From positions 124,001-188,000 of the forward strand of contig CAKOGP040002136.1 of NCBI GenBank assembly GCA_933822405.4: a stretch of DNA of 64,000 nt. Direction: 5' to 3'. Source of the stretch: Cylindrotheca closterium. Its lineage: Eukaryota; Bacillariophyta; Bacillariophyceae; Bacillariales; Bacillariaceae. This document shows, piece by piece, positions 52,281 to 61,091 of the stretch. A model generated the notes under the pieces. It did not search any database and had not been told where the DNA came from. It worked only from the letters and a program-made list of their open reading frames with translations. The position numbers were made by a program, and so were the translations under genes. Positions within the stretch are counted from its first letter, which is position 1; each line of letters starts with the position of its first letter.

Positions 52281-52300
52281 CGGATCTTAAATCTTCTGAA

Positions 52301-53185
52301 TTACCTGTTGGGAGTGTTGGTTGGCACTGGATGATCAAAAGAAGGATTGAGAAGGTGCTGGACGTTTTTGTTTGATACCACAGATGACAGACAAAGGTGG
52401 GTCATTGTAGTAATTGTCGCCCATGGATAATCAAACAATTCAGAGCAGATCGACCAAAAGCCAACCAATGGATTTTCAAGGTGAAGTCGTGGATCCGACT
52501 TGGCACCATCAAAGAATTGATTGTCGTGCGGTTGTTCCTTGAATTCTTCAATGCCAAAAAATGAGAAAGGGTTCTGCAAAGAAATTTGTATTGCAAGAAC
52601 TCGAAGTGACCAGACATCCTCAGCAACTTTATCCTCGATTGTGGAGAGATTGAACAAAGATATGAGGTATTTGGCCAGCTGAGCGTTATCAGAATTGAGA
52701 TAATGAAATATCTGAATAAATCTCTCATAGCATGTTGATGTGCCCGCAAAATCGTTGAACAAGGTATCGTATCGTAGGCATGGTTGATTCCATGCGCCAG
52801 GGTATCATTCATCCCAGGCTGCAAATAAAGGATTACCTGTTCTTTGCAACGCTTGATTGACCGCCTCTCCTGAATATAATTGCTTCATCCACCACTCAGA
52901 AAGCTTAGGCACCAATTTATCATAGTGATCGCCAAGACGAGCCTCACGCTCGGCAATTCTTTGTGCCACCATTTCATTGGCGCTTTGTAGAGCGTCTTGG
53001 TCTTTAGCAAGTTGCTTGACGTCCACATCATTGGAACTGACAGGATCTCTGTGTTTGGGTTGTTCCAAATCAATTTCCAGTTGTTTTTTCATCGCTTTTT
53101 TTCCTACAGAGGAGACCTTCGACTTTGCCACGCCCTGCTTTTTTGTATTTGCCGAGGCAGCCTTCAGAGCTGGAGATTTGTCCAT
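52301..53185 (-). pseudogene. Unrecognised 295-codon frame broken by one in-frame TGA
   Basis: The first 126 residues (ATG at 53185) are Lys-rich then helical, ending NPLFAAWDE. A TGA at 52805-52807 interrupts; the same frame then stays open for 167 more codons, with YERFIQIFHYLNSD and PLVGFWSICSELFDYPWA. A single stop in one phase over 885 bp points to one nonsense change, or a short exon boundary not seen here. No family recognised. It lies directly upstream of X copy A on the same strand and may have been its partner gene. Confidence 0.55.
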
Positions 53186-53464
53186 GTTCAAACCATAGTG
53201 TTTTGCCGTTTGTTGATGATAATTTCAAAGTTTTCTACGTAAAATCAGTACTAGCGCTACGCAAGGCAGATTGGCTGGTTCTGCGTGTTTGCGTGTTGTT
53301 TTGTTTCTGATATTCTTTTTTCTATATGGTCGGAGGGAGGAGAATGCTGAGGATGGCGGAAGATGGGGAAGACTGATGAAGGAGAAGCGTCCAAGATATT
53401 GTCAGAGACCCGAGAACTGGCCAGAGACGGAGTATTGGACCCTAGAGCCTGGGTCCAAACAGTC

Positions 53465-54077
53465 TCAATTTTCCGAGGTTGACAGAGTCCTTGCTGTTTG
53501 ATCCGGAGCCACAAATTCCACCTGAGAGGCAGCAATAGTAGTGGCGCAAAGAGGTGTTGATTGACGGTGGCCGAGATGGCTTTTGGTGGCGAAGGAGAGC
53601 TTGGTAGTGGTGCCGTGAGCGGACTTGGCTTGACTGCTCGCGCTGGAGTAGATGGTAAAGTGGGCTCCTTCACAGCTGACATGGGCCCCTCTGACTCTGA
53701 CCTGTCCTGAGTTAAAGGGACCTTGGCGACAGGTTGGGGAGGCGAATCCGGCTGCGCTTTGTTGCAGGAGGCGCAGAGCCGCTAGTTCTTTGGCCAGTGA
53801 TTCAGAACGGATTCGTTCAGCTTCCAAAGCGCTGCTCTGCTCTGCTCAACCAATAGGTTTTCCTTAATTTCAATTTCAGTGATTGCCGCTTCCAATTGGC
53901 TATCCTTCTCAAGTAACTTGTCCATGGTGCCTGTGACCATAGCTCCATTGTCAATGTCTTTCGCATCCGCCATTTCCATATTGAATTCCAGCATAGCTTG
54001 GCGGTGTCAAGTGGGTCGGACCCAAAGCCATCCAGGAAGTCGATGGCTTTGTCAATGCCTTGTAGAGTTTGGTCCAA
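53465..54077 (-). pseudogene. Broken coiled-coil ORF in the X block
   Basis: Pieces in three frames read as one helical protein: IDKAIDFLDGFGSDPLDTAK (to 54000), then MADAKDIDNGAMV and KLLEKDSQLEAAITEIEIKE (53994-53830), then EAERIRSESLAKELAALRLL (53827 on), followed by low-complexity sequence. At least two frameshifts. No family recognised. Confidence 0.5.
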
Positions 54078-54201
54078 TGGTCAAGCCCGTAGAGCCTCCA
54101 AGCACCATACAAGTTCCTTGCGGCATGTTGTATGGATCAGAGACATGGGCAGCCACTTTGCAACCACTTGATTGGCCTGAGTAGTCGTTAATTCCCCCAA
54201 A

Positions 54202-55520
54202 TTATGTTGGAACCAATCCATTCAATACGTTCGTTGCCAAGGCTGCATATTTCAACCTACTGATGAACAAGTAGGTCCCTTCCATCTCACCAGGTAACAC
54301 CATGATAAACAAAGGACTAGGAACATTGTTCTCCAAATCCATTTTCCTCTTCCTCTTTGCTTCCTTCGCACGGCGCTGCTGAGCGGGAGTGAGAACCGGG
54401 CCATCATGCTCCAGAGTTGGTGTCATAGCCGTCTTTGGAGGTTTCTTCTTAATCTTTGTCGTCCCTTTGACAGTCACTTTAGTAAACTTGTGAGAGACGT
54501 CTTCCCATTGGAGTCAGAGTCCGAGTTCACTTCAGCAGCTGCCACTTTCTTGTCGTGAACTGGTTGGGCCTCGATGGAGAGAAACATGGACAAACAAGTG
54601 TGAGGGCCGAATGCTTTGGTTGTTGCCTGTTTCAACATCCCTGGGATTTCAACTGGACAATATTTGGCCTGAGTCAGTTCTACAAAGTCCTTATGCTTCA
54701 AGATCATGGTGAGATTCTCATCCTTAACCAGACCGACGGCCTTAACGCTGATTGTCCGATTCTGAGCAGCCTTCCAATCACTGATGTAGTGGGTGACAGC
54801 GCACCATGGAAAATCTTTCTTGGTTGTCGACAGGTGAAGCCATAAGCGTAGTTCTCCATCCGCCCGCTTAGCGCCCCTCCATCTGACGTAAACGTGCCAC
54901 ATCATGCACCTGGGCGATCTTTTGTTTCACTTACTGCGGCCGTTATAGGGGATGTTCACCCATTCATACCGCAGGCCAATAACTATCTTCCAATCAAAGT
55001 GCCAAATTAGTTCTTTCTCCATAGCCCTGATGTTAATTTCCTTAGGGTTGAAGCACAAGGCCCCAACCTTTTCGATATCCCCAAACTGTAGGACGGATTT
55101 GTAGCATCCTGCGCTATACCCTTGCGGACGCAATTGGCCGTGTAAGTACTGTCGAATTGTTCCTGCCGCCACCTTGACCTCAAAACCCACTCTCATCCTT
55201 GTGCGAAGCTTCTTTTCACCTGGCTTATTAGAAGTCGAAGCGTATGACATGTTGCCAAACGACATGTCCAGATACTTGGACAGGCTACGGTAATCCGGAA
55301 TCAGCCGCCGGAGGTCCGCTTCTATTCGGATCCACTGCTTAGACTTCTTATAAGCGCTGTCAGACAAGGGAAGAAAGCGTATTGTCTCCTCCGCATTCTT
55401 TAGGACGTCTGCCAACGTATCAAGAATATGGTTCAAGATAATAGAGGCGTGGGTCGTATTCCCCCCTTGTTGGCCTTGATAGTTGTATGCCATTCTCACT
55501 TCAACCAACAGAGCCCGGCC
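54202..55520 (-). pseudogene. X family copy B, longest core
   Basis: Three consecutive frames cover most of the X protein. 55520-54927 has MAYNYQGQQGG, RFLPLSDSAYKKSKQWIRI, KYLDMSFGNMSYAS, KPGEKKLRTRMRVGFE, FGDIEKVGALCFNPKEIN, KELIWHFDWKI and YEWVNIPYNGR. 54905-54474 has LRLWLHLST, YISDWKAAQ, SVKAVGLVKDENLT and EIPGMLKQA. 54477-54202 is Lys-rich and ends LFIMVLPGEMEGTYLF with KYAALATNVLNG. The N-terminus is missing compared with copies A and C. Conserved Trp, Asp and Gly positions suggest a folded protein. Not recognised; association with mobile DNA suggests an element-encoded protein. Confidence 0.7.
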
Positions 55521-55745
55521 GTCACACTCCTTTGAGCAATGGATCGCGCATGTGATTCATTCGATCGGACATTCTGTCTGTCCGTCTGTTGTCGGCCCTT
55601 ATTCAATTGTTCGTTTACTCACTCCTTTGAGCCCCTATTCTCCAGGGATTTGAACCCTTGACCTCAGCGTTGTCTCTTATCTTGAGACCTCCTATCTTTT
55701 GCAGTCTATATACTGCAGCTAGGTACTGAAACTCAGTATCATCAC

Positions 55746-55783
55746 ACCAGACTGGCTGTTTTAGCTAAAACAGCCAGTCTGGT
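55746..55783. repeat. Perfect 38-bp palindrome
   Basis: It reads ACCAGACTGGCTGTTTTAG to the centre and then its exact reverse complement, with no loop. It lies between X copies B and C. Confidence 0.95.
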
Positions 55784-55849
55784 CCTCCAAAATGTGACAA
55801 GCTGGTTCTGACCCAGCTACCGGTATATTGTCACGCCTGAAGACCACTT

Positions 55850-56250
55850 TTAATCCATATAAACCTGGATTTTCCACAAGTACTTTGTTAGTCCCAACAG
55901 TACTTCATTACTTCTTACACGCGCTCGTGAATTCCCAACGTCCGCTTCCGTTCGGATCCACTGCTGAGACTTCTTGTATGCGCTGTCAGACAAGGAAAGA
56001 AAACAAATTGTCTCCTCCGCGTTCTTTAGGACGTCTGCCAGAGTATCAAGAATATGGTTCAAGATAATAGAGGCATGGGTCGTGTTCCCCCCTTGTTGGC
56101 CTTGATAGTTGTATGCCATTCTCACTTCAACCAACAGCAGAGCCTGGCCGTCCATGCCGTCCAAGTTGACTTGGTGCAAGCCATCTAGACGTTCTTCCAA
56201 TGTCAAGCTGCGTTGAAACTGCGTCTGGCTTTTAAGGGTTTTCTTTGTGG
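55850..56250 (-). pseudogene. X family copy C, N-terminal fragment
   Basis: It contains SLTLEERLDGLHQVNL, VRMAYNYQGQQGG and FLSLSDSAYKKSQQWIRTEAD, then loses similarity. The overlap with copy B (55985-56140 versus 55350-55515) is nearly identical DNA, so the two diverged recently. Confidence 0.75.
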
Positions 56251-56524
56251 AGGTTGTGTCAGTTTTCTGTGTTAATTTTTTGTTTGGTTGTGAGGTTGAT
56301 GCTGAATGTGTTCATTTTGGACGGGATTCACTGAGAGAGCTCCCGTCCACCTCCATTTCTCTTGAATGAGCGATCAAGGAAACCCGGTGAGACCGCTCCT
56401 TCTTCCTTGGCGGGGATGCAACTTTGGGATCCTTGTCGTCACCAGTGACACTGGTCAGTTCGGAAACTATCACCTATTAATAGTTGTAGTAGTGCAGTTT
56501 ACATTTATCATTTATCCTTGGTAG
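56251..56524. other. Short spacer between X copy C and the inverted-repeat element
   Basis: No gene. Contains GACGGGATTCACTGAGAGAGCTCCCGTCC near 56319, a small hairpin-forming sequence. Confidence 0.4.
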
Positions 56525-58153
56525 TACCAGTGCAAAACGTGTTGTCGTTCGTAAAAACGGCGTAATCTGTCCGTTTTCCGACCAAGATTTCGAGTTTACC
56601 AGATCACTTAGAGTAGCTTCTCCACCCCTTAGCCTTGTCTAGAAATGTCCAATCTACCTGAAGATGTATTTTAAGAATGCTGGTAGGTCTATAATTGCGA
56701 GCTCAGCTGAAGGGTTTTGTTGGATAGGTTTTGGTCAATTTTTGGCCACGAACGACAAATGCAATTTTACGCAAAAATGTACTAGAGCTACGTGAAAAAA
56801 GAACAGATTTTCGGCGTAGTCTCAAATTCTCAAAATCAGAGCTCAACCATCATGGAATTCTCACTATCATTTGCAATTGCAACTGCAGTCATATCAAGAC
56901 GACGATCAGCCAACAATCCATCCCCATCAGATCCTTCCTCTACAACAGCTTCTGCTTCTGCTGCGATGCTGGCTCTTTCTGCAAAGACCATATTTACATA
57001 CATCTCATCTTTGCCTTGATCAAGAAGATATTGTTTGAGCGTTAGGATCGGTCGACCAGCCCATTCTTCCATCAATGCAATCTGGAGATCCTTCCGCTTT
57101 GGGATCTTGTCTGCCTTCGTCTTCCGAACGCTGAACCATATGGCAAGTTGATTCACAGTGATTGGTTTGGAGTAGGGCTTTTGCCGATCGAGTTCGAGCT
57201 TTTCATACTTTTGCATGCGACTGTGGAAAGCATCAATGGATTTCCGAATTGGGTTCAGCGATCCCTCCATCTTCTTGGCCTCCATCTCTCTGCGAGCTGC
57301 CAGCACATTTTCTCCCAGATGGACTTGGCCGCTCTTGAAGATGCCCCCAGCAGTGAATTTTGAATCTTTCAAGAACCCTTCATGGGCGTTGCCTTGTAGA
57401 GCAACCTTTCTCTTGCGCTCTTGCAGAGCCGCTTGGGCGCCAGCAGTTTTGCGCATATATTGAACAAGATCAATCATGATTTCGCTATTGCCAACATTCA
57501 TGTTGAGGAGCGCTAAGGGTCCAATGTTGTCAGCAGTATCATTACAATCAACCAATTCGGGAGTTCCTGCTATTCGGGAGTTCCTGCTGTTCGGGGAGTT
57601 GGTGGAGTTCCAGAATCGTCCGATGCTGCAGTGGTTCGTTTGGGAGTGTTGACATGAGCCACCCGTGTGTTCAAGCTTGGAGATCAATGAGTGTCCTGGC
57701 CATTTCTTCAACAATCGGTCGTTTGATCCGCTTGGTCTCTACATCTGACCCCTCTGGAGCTACTTGCGTACGCTTCTTGCTCGACTTCCCCATCGTTTCT
57801 TTCTGTTTTATTGGTGGGAGATAAGAAGAATGGGCTAAATCAGTGTCTTTTTTATGGTACTATTCTACGTATGCTACATGATGAACGAAATTGAAAGACT
57901 ACGCCGTTTTCTGGCGCGGCCTCAGAGCGCCCAAATAAAAAATATGCAATTTTTTATCTACAGACCGTTCTACCAGAACTCAACGGGGAAACTAGCCAAT
58001 CAGCATGTAGACTCCTTAAATAACAGGCTTCCTGCTGATCTGCTTGGATTTTTATGGAACCTTGTCCTTCAAGCTGGGCAACTTCGAAGGGGTGATTACG
58101 CCGTTTTTACGAACGACAATTGCTAACGAACAACAACACGTTTTGCACTGGTA
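56525..58153. mobile_element. 1.63-kb element with 43-bp terminal inverted repeats
   Basis: The left end 56525-56567 begins TACCAGTGCAAAACGTG and ends GGCGTAATC. The right end 58094-58153 is its reverse complement, identical apart from a 17-bp insertion. The element may be bounded by TA dinucleotides (TA-CCAGTGC...GCACTGG-TA), as in elements that target TA, but this is not proven. It encloses one minus-strand ORF (57793-56836) that shows no transposase motif, so it may be non-autonomous or of an unfamiliar type. Confidence 0.72.
56836..57793 (-). pseudogene. Unrecognised ORF inside the inverted-repeat element
   Basis: The start MGKSSKKRTQ at 57793 is basic; the frame breaks near 57670 and a 17-18 bp duplication (GGAGTTCCTGCTATTCG-like, 57560-57600) adds another shift. 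From about 57540 one clean frame runs to 56836. It has MIDLVQYMRKTAGAQAALQERKRK, GQVHLGENVLAARREMEAKK, a Lys/Arg-rich helix, and LAIWFSVRKTKADKIPKRKD before a Glu-rich tail. No DDE, HUH or recombinase signature. It may be a DNA-binding accessory protein of the element; this is inference only. Confidence 0.5.
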
Positions 58154-58192
58154 GTGGTGGCCGGTCTGGCATCAACCATGGGTGCATCAAGA

Positions 58193-58261
58193 GAAGTTTC
58201 ATGAAAGTTGGGTTCTCTCAGTAGAAAATGTACGTACCCCTTTCAACTTTCATGAAACTTC
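58193..58261. repeat. 18-bp inverted repeat with 33-bp loop
   Basis: GAAGTTTCATGAAAGTTG at 58193-58210 and its perfect reverse complement at 58244-58261. It lies 40 bp outside the right end of the inverted-repeat element and next to the 3' end of X copy D. Confidence 0.93.
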
Positions 58262-58966
58262 GTGCTTCACGCGAAACTTTTGGGAGTGTTGTCTTGAGGA
58301 CCCGGATATGCATGTTGGTTTTTTTTTTGGTGAATATGAAACTGGGCGCGTGTAGGTGGTGTATGAGGAAGGCGATGATACCCTTCAGAAGGTTCCAAGC
58401 TAGTTGTTCATACTTTTTCCGGCAAACAAAGATGTAGGATCCTTCCATTTCCCCAGGTAAGACCATCCTGAAAAGCGGACCCGCCTTATGACGGTCAAGG
58501 TCTTTCTTATGTTTTTTGTCTGCTGCTTTCGCCAACTTGCGCTGAGCAGGAGGTAGATCCTTCAATAAGTGATTCTTGATCTCAGAAGATGTAGAAGAAC
58601 ACTTGGGCTTTTTCTTCACTTTTTTCTTTGTGACTGGCTTGAAGGTGTTGGAATTGCTCTCTTGGAGACCATTCATTGGAAACTCCTTGATAGAAGCAGT
58701 TCGGCACGTCCGATCGGACAGACGGACAAATGTCCGTTTGGTCCGTTTATTCGGGTGATTCCTATGAGTCGGTTTTGCAGGGAATCCCAAAACATGGAAT
58801 TGTGCGCTTGGACTATCAAACTGTCTGAGCGCCATGAACATCCCATACTGAATCCTGCGGGAGTTCTGTACGTGGGTTTTGTACCGGCCTTTCTGGATTG
58901 CAAACATCCAGTAAAGGTTTGGGAAATTTGAGTTTTCGTGCAAGGCTTTTGCTTTGCCCATTCCAT
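58218..58966 (-). pseudogene. X family copy D, C-terminal part
   Basis: Lys-rich segment (TKKKVKKKPK), PPAQRKLAKAADKKHKKDL, then the X C-terminal block LFRMVLPGEMEGSYIFVCRKKYEQLAWN. This matches copy B (LFIMVLPGEMEGTYLF). The upstream part in this frame (58680-58961) does not match other copies. It may be the 3' half of copy E, which lies just upstream on the same strand. Confidence 0.68.
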
Positions 58967-59127
58967 GTAGATAACAAGTCTTTTAGAATAGTTATTTCCT
59001 GTAGAGATGATTATTTCCTATTAGACGGATTGGAGATTGCTATGGTTAGTGCCTATGCATGACGACTTGATGGGTCGCATGCTGGCACGGCTGGTTGGCA
59101 ATTATGGCTTGATGGGCCACAACGTTG

Positions 59128-60240
59128 TCAATCGGTTTGGACGAAGACAAGCAGTCTGATGTCCGCCAGAACCAATTTCCAACAGAAGGAGCCCAAGTTA
59201 GATATAGCAACACCTTCAGCGTCCGTTTCATCATCAGTACAGTCATCCTGAGCAATGGAGTCTTTGAGTGCTTCCTTGGCTGTAGCAGAGGCCTTGTCAG
59301 CCTGAGCAGGGGTAGCCTTAATCAACAAATGAATCTTGAACAGAGTACATGAACCGTACAAGGTAGTTGGAGCAAACTTGAACATGCCAGGGAAGCCAAT
59401 AGTAGGGTAGAGAATCATGGTCAAAAATACAGTAATCCCAAAGTTTGCTGATCAAAGTTAGAATAGCATCCTTGACCGGGCTGTAAGCCTTGACACTCAG
59501 AAGACCTTGTTGAGCGGACTTCCAGTCGCTCATGTAGGTGGTTGGGGCACAAAAGGGAAACTCTGGTTTTGGGGTGGCTGAATTGAGCCACAATTGGCAT
59601 TCACGGTCAACACAGTTGGCATGGATTGCCCTTCTTGTGTACATGTAGGGACCGGTGACACCAGGTGAACAATCCTACTAGTATATGGGGTAGCAACCCA
59701 ATCCATCTTGAGACCAATCGAGCATTGGAAGTTGAAATGGCACATCACCTCCTTGGCATAGCCTGTGAAGTTGACCTTGGGTGGGATGAAGGAAAGAGAA
59801 CCAATCTTCACCATCTCTCCATATGGTAGGGGGGTGGATAGCAGCGAGTGCCACGGCGCAGTTGTCAAAGGCCCGTATGGAGATAGTCTTGGATCATCTC
59901 AGCAGTGACATCCATGGCAAAGACCACCAGGTTTGCTGTTTACAGCCGCATACAGGCAATTGCCATAGTCCATGTCCAGGTAGGTGCTTAGATTGCAGTA
60001 GGTTGAGAGACAATTACGTAGCTCAACCAAATTGCTGATCCACATGTTCTGTTGCTTGTAAGTACAGTGAGAGATAGGCAGGAGACAGAGGTCATGTGGA
60101 GTGTTATCCAGGGCTTCTGGCAGGGAAGAAAGGACCGTGGACAGGATTGCAGCAGCAACTGTTCCTGAGTCAGTCTAGGCCTGGATAATCCAGAGAAGAC
60201 CTTGCTTTGAAAAGATTACGTTAAGGTTGCAATCTTCTCC
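59128..60240 (-). pseudogene. X family copy E (decayed core)
   Basis: It follows copy B in order: LPISHCTYKQQNMWISNLVELR and YLDMDYGNCLYAA (about 60095-59945), GEMVKIGSLSFIPPKVNF, EVMCHFNFQCSIGLKMDWVATPY (59868-59680), CQLWLNSA, YMSDWKSAQ, SVKAYSPVKDAILTL (59644-59450), then FPGMFKFAP and an acidic segment DDCTDDETDAEG (59424-59200). At least three frame breaks. The strings are divergent from copy B in sequence but colinear, so this is an older or different subfamily. Confidence 0.68.
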
Positions 60241-60274
60241 ATTGTGCACTCCTTGATCAAACCATATCTCATGT

Positions 60275-60410
60275 TTGTTGGGATATGACAAAATATGAGT
60301 TTTTATGTTCCTTGAAAACTATTCAAGTACAAAGTTTTGACATGCATGATCCGATTTTGATCGTGCTGTCAGCATTCGACAAAAGACTGTCGGACAAGCA
60401 ATATCCACAC
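60275..60410. repeat. Direct repeat of about 135 bp, right copy
   Basis: Partner of 51229-51364. Together they bracket the block of X-family copies. Confidence 0.85.
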
Positions 60411-61091
60411 ACAAATCAAATGACCCTAAACAAGTGGTATATCAATGTTGTGCATGATGCAGGAATATTACCAAATGTCCCAAAGCACTGTAGTCAACAG
60501 AGAATCCTTGTAGAAGTCGGATTGAGTTCTGTAAACAAGGGATTTCCCAGAAGGAAATCCTTTCAACTCACTTTTGTGATTGAATCATCAATTCAAGCCG
60601 AAAATTAATCAAACGGGAACAATTTCACTCAAAGTATACCTAATACAGGAGAACTATTCTTGTGGAAATGTTGTACAGTCGATTGCGAATTTAGAGAAAC
60701 AGAGAGTTTGTTCTGAGTGCTAAAGGCACTCATAATAGAGCACAGTCTGCTTATTTCTAACAATACAAGCACCTTCCTTGGGATTGGATGCCTCAAACTG
60801 GTTCAACAGTACTAGACTCACCTCCATATGGTAAATGGCCATGACAGCTGTTAACTGCAATCTAGAAACTTGAGATAGTTTTAACACGATTAATGCATCA
60901 GTTATATATAAAGAAAGAAACTAGAGGCACATACAAGCGTAAGACTTCAATTGGCTTGGCTTGCTTGATAGCCTAACAAGGTGATATGTATCTAAAGAAA
61001 GACTTGAGCCCGTTGATATTGAGTCATTTTGTTGTCAATTACGTTATTTCATGTCTTTGACTTATTCAACAAATCAAAAAAGGCCACATCC
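60411..61091. other. Spacer at the right edge of the mobile region
   Basis: 680 bp without a supported gene. The left third may be further element sequence; the right part is the 3' flank of the large gene that follows. Confidence 0.4.

Noticed and set aside
54906..54930. Possible intron GTAAGT...CCCAG in X copy B
   Set aside because: It would be about 25 bp, far shorter than the 74-145 bp introns elsewhere in the window; a frameshift is more likely.
55643..55658. tRNA-like T-arm (minus strand AGGGTTCAAATCCCT)
   Set aside because: The flanking sequence offers no matching acceptor stem, anticodon arm or D-arm at tRNA spacing. At best it is a tRNA-derived relic.
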